Notes under the pieces: generated by a model
What the model was told of the DNA's origin: nothing
The model's database searches: none
What the model saw: the letters and a program-made list of their open reading frames with translations, nothing else
Source: Calliopsis andreniformis
Taxonomy: Eukaryota > Arthropoda > Insecta > Hymenoptera > Andrenidae
Direction: 5' to 3'
Assembly: GCF_051401765.1 (NCBI RefSeq)
Contig: NW_027480423.1
Span: 17,608,001-17,672,000, forward strand
Length of the DNA stretch: 64,000 nucleotides
Made by a program: the position numbers and the translations under genes
Shown here: positions 34,952 to 48,718 of the stretch, one piece after another
Layout of the letters: each line of letters starts with the position of its first letter
Numbering within the stretch: position 1 is the first letter of the stretch

Positions 34952-37584
34952 ACTAACTATTCGATCTGGTGGGGCAACGCCCTAGAGTGAAGCATAGGTT
35001 GCCCGGAACGTAGAATTGGCCATCACTTTCAAACTGGTTGCAATTATTCCTGTTATATTATGGAAACACTATTGTATTTTTATTGCATTTTATGCTTCGG
35101 GCGTTGACTTCTAAGGCCCTAACTATTCAATCTGTTGGAGCAACGCCCTAGGGTGACGCCTAGGTCGCTCGGAAGGTAGAAATGACCATAAGTTTCATAC
35201 TGGTTGCAATTATTCGTTTTATACGATGGAAAAACTGTTGTATTTATATTGTATTTTATGATTCTGGCGTTGACTTCTAACGCACCAGCTGTTCGATCTA
35301 GTGGAGCAACGTCCTAGAGTGAAGCCTAGGTTGCTCGCAATGTGGAAATGACCATAACTTTCACACTGCTTGCAATTACTCGTTTTATACGATGGAAAAA
35401 CTGTTGTATTTATATCGTATTTTATGCTTCTGCCGTTGACTTCTAAGGCACTAACTATTCGATCTGGTGGAGCAACGCCCTAGAGTGAAGCCTAGGTTGC
35501 TCGGAATATGGAAATGACCATAAGTTTCATACTCGTTGCAATTATTCGTTTTATACGATGGAAAAGCTGTTGTATTTATATTGTAATTTATGCTTCTGGT
35601 GTTGACTTCTAAGGCACTAACTATTCGATCTGGTGGAGCTACGCCCTAGAGTGAAGCTTAGGTTGCCCGGAACGTAGAATTGGCCATCACTTTCAAACTG
35701 GTTGCAATTATTCCTGTTATATTATGGAAACACTGTTGTATTTTTATTGTATTTTATACTTCAGGCGTTGACTTCTGAGGCCGTAGCTATTCGATGTGGT
35801 GGAAGAACGCCATACAGTGAAGCCTAGGTTGCCCGGAACGTAGAAATGACCATTACTTTCACACTGTTTGCAATTATTCCTTTTATACGATGGAAAAGCT
35901 GTTGTATTTATATCGTATTTTATTCTTCTGGCGTTTACTTCTAAGGACCTAACTATTCGATCTGGTGGAGCAACGTCCTAGAGTGAAGCCTAGGTTGCTC
36001 ACAATGTGGAAATGACCATAACTTTCACACTGGTTGCAATTACTCGTTTTATACGATGGAAACGCTGTTGTATTTATATTGTATTTTATGCCTCTGGCGT
36101 TGACTTCTAAGGCACTATCTATTCGATCTGGTGGAGCAATGCCCTAGAGAGAAGCCTAGGTTGCCCGGAACGTAGAATTGGCCATCACTTTCAAACTGGT
36201 TGCACTTATTCCTGTTATATGATGGAAACACTGTTGTATTTTTTTTGCATTTTATGTTTCGGGCGCTGACTTCTAAGGGCCTAACTATTCAATCTGTTGG
36301 AGCAAGGCGCTAGGGTGAAGCCTAGGTAGCTCTGAAAGTAGAAATGACCATAAGTTTCATACTGGTTGCAATTACTCGTTTAGTACGATGGAAAAGCGGT
36401 TGTATTTATATTGTATTTTATGCTTCTAGCGTTGACTTCTAAGGCACTATCTATTCGATCTGGTGGAGCAACGCCCTAGAGAGAAGCCTAGGTTGCCCGG
36501 AACGTAGAATTGGCCATCACTTTCAAACTGGTCGCAATTATTCCTGTTATATGATGGAAACACTGTTGTATTTTTTTTGCATTTTATGGTTCGGGCGTAG
36601 TCTTCTAAGACCCTAACTATTCAATCTGTTGGAGCAACACCCTAGGGTGAAGCCTAGGTTGCTCGGAAAGTAGTAATGACCATAAGTTTCATACTGGTTG
36701 CAATTATTCGTTTTATACGATGGAAAACTGTTGTATTTATATTGTATTTTATGCTTCTGGCGTTGACGTCTAAGGCACTAACTATTCGATCTGGAGGAAC
36801 AACGCCCTAGGTTAAGGCCCAGATTGCGCTGAACGTAGAAATGACCATAACTTTCACACCGGTAGCCATTTTTCGTTTTATACGATGGAAAAACTGTTCT
36901 ATTTATTTTGTATTTAATGCTTCGGGCGTTGACTTCTAAGGTCCTAACTGTATGATCTGGTGGAGCAACGCCCTGGAGTGAAGCCTAGGTTGCCTGGAAC
37001 GTAGAAATGACCATCACTTTCACACGGTTTGCAATTATTCCTGTTATAGGATGGAAAGACTGTTGCATTCTTATTGTATTTTATACTTCAGGCGTTGAGT
37101 TCTGAAGCCGTAGCTATTCGATGTGGTGGAGGAACGCCATACAGTGAAGCCTAGGTTGCCCGGAACGTAGAAATGACCATTACTTTCACACTGTTTGCAA
37201 TAATTCGTTTTATACGATGGAAAAACTGTTGCATCTTTATCGTATTTTATGCTTCTGGCGTTGACTTCTTAGGCCGTAACTATTCGATCTGGTGGAGCAA
37301 CGCCCTGGAGTGAAACCTGGGTTGCCCGGAACGTAGAAATGACCACTACTATCACACTGGTTGCAAATTATTCCTGCTATACGATGGAAAAACTGTTGTA
37401 CTTTGATTGCATTTTATGCTTCTGGCGTTCACTTCTTAGGCCCTAACTATTCGATCTGGTGGAACAACGGCCTAGGGTGAAGCCTAGGTTGCCCGGAACG
37501 TAGAAATGACCATAACTTTCACACTGGTTGCAATTATTTGTTTTATGCGATGGAATAGCTGTTGTATTTATATCGTATTTTATG
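34952..37584 (+). repeat. 17-monomer higher-order repeat, copy 2
   Basis: Second copy of the 2.63 kb block. To its right the sequence continues with GCTTCTGGCG...AGGTTTCGCGG units, which copy 1 lacks. The copy 1 flank from 34,762 on instead matches 37,750 on at 2,988 bp (18 monomers), so one monomer-scale gain or loss separates the registers. Confidence 0.9.
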
Positions 37585-37929
37585 CTTCTGGCGTTGACTT
37601 CTTAGGCCCTAACTATTCCATCTGGTGGAACAACGCCCTAGAGTAAAGCCCAGGTTTCGCGGAACGTAGAAATGACCATAACTTTCACACTGGTAGCAAT
37701 TATTCCTGTTATATGATGGAAACACTGTTGTATTTTTTTTGCATTTTATGGTTCGGGCGTAGACTTCTAAGGCCCTAACTATTCAATCTGTTGGAGCAAC
37801 GCCCTAGGGTGAAGCCTAGGTTGCTCGGAATGTGGAAACGACCATAACTTTCACACTGGTTGCAATTATTCGTTTTATACGATGGAAACACTGTTGTATT
37901 TATATTGTATTTTATGCTTCTGGCGGTGA

Positions 37930-40900
37930 CTTCTAAGGCACTAACTATTCGATCTGGTGGGGCAACACCCTAGAGTGAAGCATAGGTTGCCCGGAACGTA
38001 GAATTGGCCATCACTTTCAAACTGGTTGCAATTATTCCTGTTATATTATGGAAACACTATTGTATTTTTATTGCATTTTATGCTTCGGGCGTTGACTTCT
38101 AAGGCCCTAACTATTCAATCTGTTGGAGCAACGCCCTAGGGTGACGCCTAGGTCGCTCGGAAGGTAGAAATGACCATAAGTTTCATACTGGTTGCAATTA
38201 TTCGTTTTATACGATGGAAAAACTGTTGTATTTATATTGTATTTTATGCTTCTGGCGTTGACTTCTAACGCACTAGCTGTTCGATCTAGTGGAGCAACGC
38301 CCTAGAGCGAAGCCTAGGTTGCCCGGAAAGGAGAAATGAACATCACGTTCAAACTGGTTGCAATTAATCCTTTTATACCATGGAAAAGCTGTTGTATTTA
38401 TATCGTATTTTATGCTTCTGGCGTTTACTTCTAAGGACCTAACTATTCGATCTGGTGGAGCAACGCCCTAGAGTGAAGCCTAGGTTGCTCGGAATATGGA
38501 AATGACCATAACTTTCACACTGGTTGCAATTATTCGTTTTATACGATGGAAACACTGTTGTATTTATATTGTACTTTATGCCTCTGGCGTTGACTCCTAA
38601 GGCCGTAGCTATTAGATGTGGTGGAGCAACGCCCTAGAGTGACGCCTAGGGAGCTCGGAACGTAGAAATGATGATTACTTTCAAACTGGTTGCAATTATA
38701 CGTTTTATACGATGGAAAAGCTGTTGTATTTATATTGTAATTTATGCTTCTGGCGTTGACTTCTAAGGCACTAACTATTCGATCTGGTGGAGCTACGCCC
38801 TAGAGTGAAGCTTAGGTTGCCCGGAACGTAGAATTGGCCATCACTTTCAAACTGGTTGCAATTATTCCTGTTATATTATGGAAACACTGTTGTATTTTTA
38901 TTGTATTTTATACTTCAGGCGTTGACTTCTGAGGCCGTAGCTATTCGATGTGGTGGAACAGCGCCATACAGTGAAGCCTAGGTTGCCCGGAACGTAGAAA
39001 TGACCATTACTTTCACACTGTTTGCAATTATTCCTTTTATACGATGGAAAAGCTGTTGTATTTATATCGTATTTTATTCTTCTGGCGTTTACTTCTAAGG
39101 ACCTAAGTATTCGATCTGGTGGAGCAACGTCCTAGAGTGAAGCCTAGGTTGCTCACAATGTGGAAATGACCATAACTGTCACACTGGTTGCAATTACTCG
39201 TTTTCTACGATGGAAACGCTGTTGTATTTATATTGTATTTTATGCCTCTGGCGTTGACTTCTAAGGCACTATCTATTCGATCTGGTGGAGCAACGCCCTA
39301 GAGAGAAGCCTAGGTTGCCCGGAACGTAGAATTGGCCATCACTTTCAAACTGGTTGCACTTATTCCTGTTATATGATGGAAACACTGTTGTATTTTTTTT
39401 GCATTTTATGTTTCGGGCGCTGACTTCTAAGGCCCTAACTATTCAATCTGTTGGAGCAAGGCGCTAGGGTGAAGCCTAGGTTGCTCTGAAAGTAGAAATG
39501 ACCATAAGTTTCATACTGGTTGCAATTACTCGTTTAATACGATGGAAAAGCGGTTGTATTTATATTGTATTTTTAATGCTTCTAGCGTTGACTTCTAAGG
39601 CACTATCTATTCGATCTGGTGGAGCAACGCCCTAGAGAGAAGCCTAGGTTGCCCGGAACGTAGAATTGGCCATCACTTTCAAACTGGTTGCAATTATTCC
39701 TGTTACATGAGGGAAACACTGTAGTATTTTTTTTGCATTTTATGGTTCGGGCGTTGACTTCTAAGGCCCTAACTATTCAATCCGTTGGAGCAACGCCCTA
39801 GGGTGAAGCCTAGGTTCCTCGGAAAGTAGAAATGACCATAAGTTTCATACTGGTTGCAATTATTTGTTTCATACGATGGAAAAACTGTTGTATTTATATT
39901 GTATTTTATGCTTCTGGCGTTGACTTCTAAGGCACTAACTATTCGATCTGTTGGAGCAACGCCCTAGAGTGAAGCATAGGTTGCCCGGAACGTAGAATTG
40001 GCCATCACTTTCAAACTGGTCGCAATTATTCGTGTTATATGATGGAAACACTGTTGTATTTTTTTTGCATTTTATGGTTCGGGCGTAGACTTCTAAGACC
40101 CTAACTATTCAGTCTGTTGGAGCAACACCCTAGGGTGAAGCCTAGGTTGCTCGGAAAGTAGAAATGACCATAAGTTTCATACTGGTTGCAATTATTCGTT
40201 TTATACGATGGAAAACTGTTGTATTTATATTGTATTTTATGCTTCTGGCGTTGACGTCTAAGGCACTAACTATTCGATCTGGAGGAACAACGCCCTAGGT
40301 TAAAGCCCAGATTGCGCTGAACGTAGAAATGACCATAACTTTCACACCGGTAGCCATTTTTCGTTTTATACGATGGAAAAACTGTTCTATTTATTTTGTA
40401 TTTAATGCTTCGGGCGTTGACTTCTAAGGTCCTAACTGTATGATCTGGTGGAGCAACGCCCTGGAGTGAAGCCTAGGTTGCCTGGAACGTAGAAATGACC
40501 ATCACTTTCACACGGTTTGCAATTATTCCTGTTATAGGATGGAAAGACTGTTGTATTCTTATTGTATTTTATACTTCAGGCGTTGAGTTCTGAGGCCGTA
40601 GCTATTCGATGTGGTGGAAGAACGCCATACAGTGAAGCCTAGGTTGCCAGGAACGTAGAAATGACCATTACTTTCACACTGTTTGCAATTGTTCCTTTTA
40701 TACGATGGAAAAGCTGTTGTATTTATATCGTATTTTATGCCCCTGGCGTTGACTTCTAAGGACCTAACTATTCGATCTGGTGGAGCAACGCCCTAGAGTG
40801 AAGCCTAGGTTGCTCGGAATGTAGAAATGACCATAACTTTCACACTGATTGCAATAATTCGTTTTATACGATGGAAAAACTGTTGCATCTTTATCGTATT

Positions 40901-42212
40901 TTATGCTTCTGGCGTTGACTTCTTAGGCCGTAACTATTCGATCTGGTGGAGCAACGCCCTGGAGTGAAACCTGGGTTGCCCGGAACGTAGAAGTGACCAC
41001 TACTATCACACTGGTTGCAAATTATTCCTGCTATACGATGGAAAAACTGTTGTACTTTGATTGCATTTTATGCTTCTGGCGTTCACTTCTTAGGCCCTAA
41101 CTATTCGATCTGGTGGAACAACGGCCTAGGGTGAAGCCTAGGTTGCCCGGAACGTAGAAATGACCATAACTTTCACACTGGTTGAAATTATTTGTTTTAT
41201 GCGATGGAATAGCTGTTGTATTTATATCGTATTTTATGCTTCTGGCGTTGACTTCTTAGGCCCTAACTATTCCATCTGGTGGAACAACGCCCTAGAGTAA
41301 AGCCCAGGTTTCGCGGAACGTAGAAATGACCATAACTTTCACACTGGTAGCAATTATTCCTGTTATATGATGGAAACACTGTTGTATTTTTTTTGCATTT
41401 TATGGTTCGGGCGTAGACTTCTAAGGCCCTAACTATTCAATCTGTTGGAGCAACGCCCTAGGGTGAAGCCTAGGTTGCTCGGAATGTGGAAACGACCATA
41501 ACTTTCACACTGGTTGCAATTATTCGTTTTATACGATGGAAACACTGTTGTATTTATATTGTATTTTATGCTTCTGGCGGTGACTTCTAAGGCACTAACT
41601 ATTCGATCTGGTGGGGCAACGCCCTAGAGTGAAGCATAGGTTGCCCGGAACGTAGAATTGACCATCACTTTCAAACTGGTTGCAATTATTCCTGTTATAT
41701 TATGGAAACACTGTTGTATTTTTATTGCATTTTATGCTTCGGGCGTTTACTTCTAAGGACCTAACTATTCGATCTGGTAGAGCAACGCCCTAGAGTGAAG
41801 CCTAGGTTGCTCGGAATATGGAAATGACCATAACTTTCACACTGGTTGCAATTATTCGTTTTATACGATGGAAACACTGTTGTATTTATATTGTATTTTA
41901 TGCCTCTGGCGTTGACTCCTAAGGCCGTAGCTATTAGATGTGGTGGAGCAACGCCCTAGAGTGACGCCTAGGGAGCTCGGAACGTAGAAATGATGATTAC
42001 TTTCACACTGGTTGCAATTATACGTTTTATACGATGGAAAAGCTGTTGTATTTATATCGTATTTTATGCTTCTGGCGTTGACTTCTAAGGCACTATCTAT
42101 TCGATCTGGTGGAGCAACGCCCTAGAGAGAAGCCTAGGTCGCCCGGAACGTAGAATTGGCCATCACTTTCAAACTAGTTGCAATTATTCCTGTTATATGA
42201 TGGAAACACTGT
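37930..42212 (+). repeat. Largest duplicated block, copy 1 (about 4.3 kb)
   Basis: This is the longest near-identical pair found. It matches 48,719-52,999 at an offset of 10,787-10,789 bp (65 monomers minus one to three bases). Matching private variants include TTTTCTACGATGG, GTTCCTCGG, CGCAATTATTCGTG, GTTGCCAGG, GCCCCTGGCG and AACTAGTTGC. A two-base insertion (TATTTTTAATGC) near 39,570 is present only in this copy and explains most of the offset change. Confidence 0.9.
40177..40673 (+). repeat. GACGTC three-monomer cassette, representative copy
   Basis: Three adjacent divergent monomers (165, 166 and 166 bp) always travel together. The first carries GTTGACGTCTAAGG, GGAGGAACAACG and GCGCTGAACG. 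The second carries CACCGGTAGCC, TTTTGTATTTAATGC and AACTGTATGATC. The third carries CACGGTTTGC, TATAGGATGG and GCCATACAG. The marker GGAGGAACAACG is at 27498, 33971, 36793, 40281, 45261, 46588, 51068 and 54552, giving eight copies, all in zone 5. In the 46.6 kb copy the first monomer has a different 5' start (TCACACTGG). Confidence 0.85.
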
Positions 42213-43472
42213 TTTATTTTTTTTGCATTTTATGGTTCGGGCGTTCACTTCTAAGGTCCTAACTATTCAATGTGTTGGAGCAACGCCCTAGGGTGATGCC
42301 TAGCTTGCTCGGAAAGTAGAAATGACCATAAGTTTCATACTGGTTGCAATTATTCGTTTTATACGATGGAAACACTGTTGTATTTTTATTGCATTTTATG
42401 CTTCTGGCGTTGACTTCTAAGGCACTATCTATTCGATCTGGTGGAGCAACGCCGTAGAGTGAAGCCTAGGTTGCCCGGAACGTAGAATTGGCCATCACTT
42501 TCAAACTGGTTGCACTTATTCCTGTTATATGATGGAAACACTGTTGTATTTTTTTTGCATTTTATGTTTCGGGCGCTGACTTCTAAGGCCCTAACTATTC
42601 AATCTGTTGGAGCAAGGCACTAGGGTGAAGCCTAGGTTGCTCGGAAAGTAGAAATGACCATAAGTTTCATACTGGTTGCAATTACTCGTTTAATACGATG
42701 GAAAAACGGTTGTATTTATATTGTATTTTATGCTTCTAGCGTTGACTTCTAAGGCACTATCTATTCGATCTGGTGGAGCAACGCCCTAGAGAGAAGCCTA
42801 GGTTGCCCGGAACGTAGAATTGGCCATCACTTTCAAACTGGTTGCAATTATTCCTGTTATATGAGGGAAACACTGTTGTATTTTTTTTGCATTTTATGGT
42901 TCGGGCGTTGACTTCTAAGGCCCTAACTATTCAATCCGTTGGAGCAACGCCCTAGGGTGGAGCCTAGGTTGCTCGGAAAGTAGAAATGACCATAAGTTTC
43001 ATACTGGTTGCAATTATTTCTTTCATACGATGGAAAAACTGTTGTATTAATATTGTATTTTATGCTTCTGGCGTTGACTTCTAAGGCACTAACTATTCGA
43101 TCTGGTGGAGCAACGCCCTAGAGTGAAGCCTAGGTTGCCCGGAACGTAGAATTGGCCATCACTTTCAAACTGGTTGCAATTATTCCTGATATATGATGGA
43201 AACACTGTTGTCTTTTTTTTGCATTTTATGGTTCGGGCGTTGACTTCTAAGGCCCTAACTATTCAATCTGTTGGAGCAACGCCCTAGGGTGAAGCCTAGG
43301 TTGCTCGGAAAGTAGAAATGTCCATAAGTTTCATACTGGTTGCAATTATTCGTTTTATACGATGGAAAAACTGTTGTATTTATATTGTATTTTATGCTTC
43401 TGGCGTTGACTTCTAAGGCACTATCTATTCGATCTGGTGGAGCAACGCCGTAGAGTGAAGCCTAGGTTGCCC

Positions 43473-44530
43473 GGAAGGTAGAAATGACCATAAGTTTCAT
43501 ACTGGTTGCAATTATTCGTTTTATACGATGGAAAAACTGTTGTATTTATATTGTATTTTATGCTTCTGGCGTTGACTTCCAAGGCACTATCTGTTCGATC
43601 TGGTGGAGCAACGCCCTAGAGTGAATCCTAGGTTGCTCGGAATGTAGAAATGACCATAGCTTTCACACTGGTTGCAATTATTCGTTTTATACGATGGAAA
43701 CGCTGTTGTATTTATATTGTACTTTATGCATCTGGCGGTGACTTCTAAGGCCGTAGCTATTAGATGTGGTGGAGCAACGCCCTAGAGTGACGCCTAGAGT
43801 GCTCGGAACGTAGAAATGACCATTACTTTCACACTGGTTGCAATTATTCGTTTTATACGATGGAAAAGCTGTTGTATTTATATCGTATTTTATGCTTCTG
43901 GCGTTGACTTCTTAGGCCGTAACTATTCGGTCTCGTGGAGCAACGCCCTGGAGTGAAACCTAGGTTGCCCGGAACGTAGAATTGGCCATCACTTTCAAAC
44001 TGGTTGCAATTATTCCTGTTATATGATGGAAACACTGTTGTATTTTTTTTGCATTTTATGGTTCGGGCGTTGACTTCTAAGGCCCTAACTATTCAATCCG
44101 TTGGAGCAACGCCCTAGGGTGAAGCCTAGGTTGCTCGGAAAGTAGAAATGTCCATATGCTTCATACTGGTTGCAATTATTTGTTTCATACGATGGAAAAA
44201 CTGTTGTATTTATATTGTATTTTATGCTTCTGGCGTTGACTTCTAAGGCACTAACTATTCGATCTGGTGGAGCAACGCCCTAGAGTGAAGCCTAGGTTGC
44301 CCGGAACGTAGAATTGGCCATCACTTTCAAACTGGTCGAAATTATTCCTGTTATATGATGGAAACACTGTTGTATTTTTTTTGCATTTTATGGTTCGGGC
44401 GTAGACTTCTAAGGCCCTAACTATTCAATCTGTTGGAGCAGCGCCCTAGGGTGAAGCCTAGGTTGCTCGGAAAGTAGAAATGACCATAAGTTTCATACAG
44501 GTTGCAATTATTCGTTTTATGCGATGGAAA
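43473..44530 (+). repeat. Duplicated block, copy at 47,621-48,678
   Basis: GGAAGGTAGA at 43473 matches 47621, an offset of 4,148 bp (25 monomers minus two bases). Shared variants include ACTTCCAAGGC, GAATCCTAGG, TTTATGCATCTGG, GGTCTCGTGGAGC, CATATGCTTC, GGAGCAGCGCC and CATACAGGTTGC. A related stretch lies at about 28,870-29,800. Confidence 0.85.
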
Positions 44531-45164
44531 CGCTGTTGTATTTATATTGTATTTTATGCCTCTGGCGTTGACTTCTAAGGCACTATCTATTCGATCTGGT
44601 AGAGCAACGCCCTAGAGAGAAGCCTAGGTTGCCCGGAACGTAGAATTGGCCATTACTTTCAAACTGGTTGCACTTATTCCTGTTATATGATGGAAACACT
44701 GTTGTATTTTTTTTGCATTTTATGTTTCGGGCGCTGACTTCCAAGGCCCTAACTATTCAATCTGTTGGAGCAAGGCGCTAGGGTGAAGCCTTGGTTGCTC
44801 GGCAAGTAGAAATGACCATAAGTTTCATACTGGTTGCAATTACTCGTTTAATACGATGGAAAAACGGTTGTATTTATATTGTATTTTATGCTTCTAGCGT
44901 TGACTTCTAAGGCACTATCTATTCGATCTGGTGGAGCAACGCCCTAGAGAGAAGCCTAGGTTGCCCGGAACGTAGAATTGGCCATCACTTTCAAACTGGT
45001 TGCACTTATTCCTGTTATATGATGGAAACACTGTTGTATTTTTTTTGCATTTTATGTTTCGGGCGCTGACTTCTAAGGCCCTAACTATTCAATCTGTTGG
45101 AGCAACACCCTAGGGTGAAGCCTAGGTTGCTCGGAAAGTAGTAATGACCATATGTTTCATACTG

Positions 45165-46350
45165 GTTGCAATTATTCGTTTTATACGATGGAAAACTGTT
45201 GTATTTATATTGTATTTTATGCTTCTGGCGTTGACGTCTAAGGCACTAACTATTCGATCTGGAGGAACAACGCCCTAGGTTAAAGCCCAGATTGCGCTGA
45301 ACGTAGAAATGACCATAACTTTCACACCGGTAGCCATTTTCCGTTTTATACGATGGAAAAACTGTTCTATTTATTTTGTATTTAATGCTTCGGGCGTTGA
45401 CTTCTAAGGTCCTAACTGTATGATCTGGTGGAGCAACGCCCTGGAGTGAAGCCTAGGTTGCCTGGAACGTAGAAATGACCATCACTTTCACACGGTTTGC
45501 AATTATTCCTGTTATAGGATGGAAAGACTGTTGTATTCTTATTGTACTTTATACTTCAGGCGTTGAGTTCTGAAGCCGTAGCTATTCGATGTGGTGGAAG
45601 AACGCCATACAGTGAAGCCTAGGTTGCCCGGAACGTAGAAATGACCATTACTTTCACACTGTTTGCAATTATTCCTTTTATACGATGGAAAAGCTGTTGT
45701 ATTTATATCGTATTTTATTCTTCTGGCGTTTACTTCTAAGGACCTAACTATTCGATCTGGTGGAGCAACGTCCTAGAGTGAAGCCTAGGTTGCTCACAAT
45801 GTGGAAATGACCATAACTTTCACACTGGTTGCAATTACTCGTTTTCTACGATGGAAACGCTGTTGTATTTATATTGTATTTTATGCCTCTGGCGTTGACT
45901 TCTAAGGCACTATCTATTCGATCTGGTGGAGCAACGCCCTAGAGAGAAACCTAGGTTGCCCGGAACGTAGAATTGGCCATCACTTTCAAACTAGTTGCAA
46001 TTATTCCTGTTATATGATGGAAACACTGTTTTATTTTTTTTGCATTTTATGGTTCGGGCGTTCACTTCTAAGGTCCTAACTATTCAATGTGTTGGAGCAA
46101 CGCCCTAGGGTGAAGCCTAGCTTGCTCGGAAAGTAGAAATGACCATAAGTTTCATACTGGTTGCAATTATTCGTTTTATACGATGGAAACACTGTTGTAT
46201 TTTTATTGCATTTTATGCTTCGGGCGTTGACTTCTAAGGCCCTAACTATTCAATCTGTTGGAGCAACGCCGTAGGGTGAAGGCTAGGTTGCTCGGAAGGT
46301 AGAAATGACCATAAGTTTCATACTGGTTGCAATTATTCGTTTTATACGAT
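45165..46350 (+). repeat. 8-monomer higher-order repeat, copy 1 (offset 1,327 bp)
   Basis: This stretch, with the GACGTC cassette and the GTTTTATTTT/GTTCACTTC monomer, is repeated at 46,492-47,677. The offset is 8 x 166 minus one base. The copies are almost identical; copy 1 has TTTTCCGTTTTATACG where copy 2 has TTTTTCGTTTTATACG. Confidence 0.85.
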
Positions 46351-46491
46351 GGAAACGCTGTTGTATTTATATTGTACTTTATGCATCTGGCGGTGACTTC
46401 TAAGGCCGTAGCTATTAGATGTGGTGGAGCAACGCCCTAGAGTGACGCCTAGAGTGCTCGGAACGTAGAAATGACCATTACTTTCACACTG

Positions 46492-47677
46492 GTTGCAATT
46501 ATTCGTTTTATACGATGGAAAACTGTTGTATTTATATTGTATTTTATGCTTCTGGCGTTGACGTCTAAGGCACTAACTATTCGATCTGGAGGAACAACGC
46601 CCTAGGTTAAAGCCCAGATTGCGCTGAACGTAGAAATGACCATAACTTTCACACCGGTAGCCATTTTTCGTTTTATACGATGGAAAAACTGTTCTATTTA
46701 TTTTGTATTTAATGCTTCGGGCGTTGACTTCTAAGGTCCTAACTGTATGATCTGGTGGAGCAACGCCCTGGAGTGAAGCCTAGGTTGCCTGGAACGTAGA
46801 AATGACCATCACTTTCACACGGTTTGCAATTATTCCTGTTATAGGATGGAAAGACTGTTGTATTCTTATTGTATTTTATACTTCAGGCGTTGAGTTCTGA
46901 AGCCGTAGCTATTCGATGTGGTGGAAGAACGCCATACAGTGAAGCCTAGGTTGCCCGGAACGTAGAAATGACCATTACTTTCACACTGTTTGCAATTATT
47001 CCTTTTATACGATGGAAAAGCTGTTGTATTTATATCGTATTTTATTCTTCTGGCGTTTACTTCTAAGGACCTAACTATTCGATCTGGTGGAGCAACGTCC
47101 TAGAGTGAAGCCTAGGTTGCTCACAATGTGGAAATGACCATAACTTTCACACTGGTTGCAATTACTCGTTTTCTACGATGGAAACGCTGTTGTATTTATA
47201 TTGTATTTTATGCCTCTGGCGTTGACTTCTAAGGCACTATCTATTCGATCTGGTGGAGCAACGCCCTAGAGAGAAGCCTAGGTTGCCCGGAACGTAGAAT
47301 TGGCCATCACTTTCAAACTAGTTGCAATTATTCCTGTTATATGATGGAAACACTGTTTTATTTTTTTTGCATTTTATGGTTCGGGCGTTCACTTCTAAGG
47401 TCCTAACTATTCAATGTGTTGGAGCAACGCCCTAGGGTGAAGCCTAGCTTGCTCGGAAAGTAGAAATGACCATAAGTTTCATACTGGTTGCAATTATTCG
47501 TTTTATACGATGGAAACACTGTTGTATTTTTATTGCATTTTATGCTTCGGGCGTTGACTTCTAAGGCCCTAACTATTCAATCTGTTGGAGCAACGCCGTA
47601 GGGTGAAGGCTAGGTTGCTCGGAAGGTAGAAATGACCATAAGTTTCATACTGGTTGCAATTATTCGTTTTATACGAT
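46492..47677 (+). repeat. 8-monomer higher-order repeat, copy 2
   Basis: Second copy of the 1.2 kb block. The next bases (about 47,621 on) belong to the block shared with 43.5 kb, so two exchange products abut here. Confidence 0.85.
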
Positions 47678-48718
47678 GGAAAAACTGTTGTATTTATATT
47701 GTATTTTATGCTTCTGGCGTTGACTTCCAAGGCACTATCTGTTCGATCTGGTGGAGCAACGCCCTAGAGTGAATCCTAGGTTGCTCGGAATGTAGAAATG
47801 ACCATAGCTTTCACACTGGTTGCAATTATTCGTTTTATACGATGGAAACGCTGTTGTATTTATATTGTACTTTATGCATCTGGCGGTGACTTCTAAGGCC
47901 GTAGCTATTAGATGTGGTGGAGCAACGCCCTAGAGTGACGCCTAGAGTGCTCGGAACGTAGAAATGACCATTACTTTCACACTGGTTGCAATTATTCGTT
48001 TTATACGATGGAAAAGCTGTTGTATTTATATCGTATTTTATGCTTCTGGCGTTGACTTCTTAGGCCGTAACTATTCGGTCTCGTGGAGCAACGCCCTGGA
48101 GTGAAACCTAGGTTGCCCGGAACGTAGAATTGGCCATCACTTTCAAACTGGTTGCAATTATTCCTGTTATATGATGGAAACACTGTTGTATTTTTTTTGC
48201 ATTTTATGGTTCGGGCGTTGACTTCTAAGGCCCTAACTATTCAATCCGTTGGAGCAACGCCCTAGGGTGAAGCCTAGGTTGCTCGGAAAGTAGAAATGTC
48301 CATATGCTTCATACTGGTTGCAATTATTTGTTTCATACGATGGAAAAACTGTTGTATTTATATTGTATTTTATGCTTCTGGCGTTGACTTCTAAGGCACT
48401 AACTATTCGATCTGGTGGAGCAACGCCCTAGAGTGAAGCCTAGGTTGCCCGGAACGTAGAATTGGCCATCACTTTCAAACTGGTCGAAATTATTCCTGTT
48501 ATATGATGGAAACACTGTTGTATTTTTTTTGCATTTTATGGTTCGGGCGTAGACTTCTAAGGCCCTAACTATTCAATCTGTTGGAGCAGCGCCCTAGGGT
48601 GAAGCCTAGGTTGCTCGGAAAGTAGAAATGACCATAAGTTTCATACAGGTTGCAATTATTCGTTTTATGCGATGGAAAACTGTTGTATTTATATTGTATT
48701 TTATGCTTCTGGCGTTGA

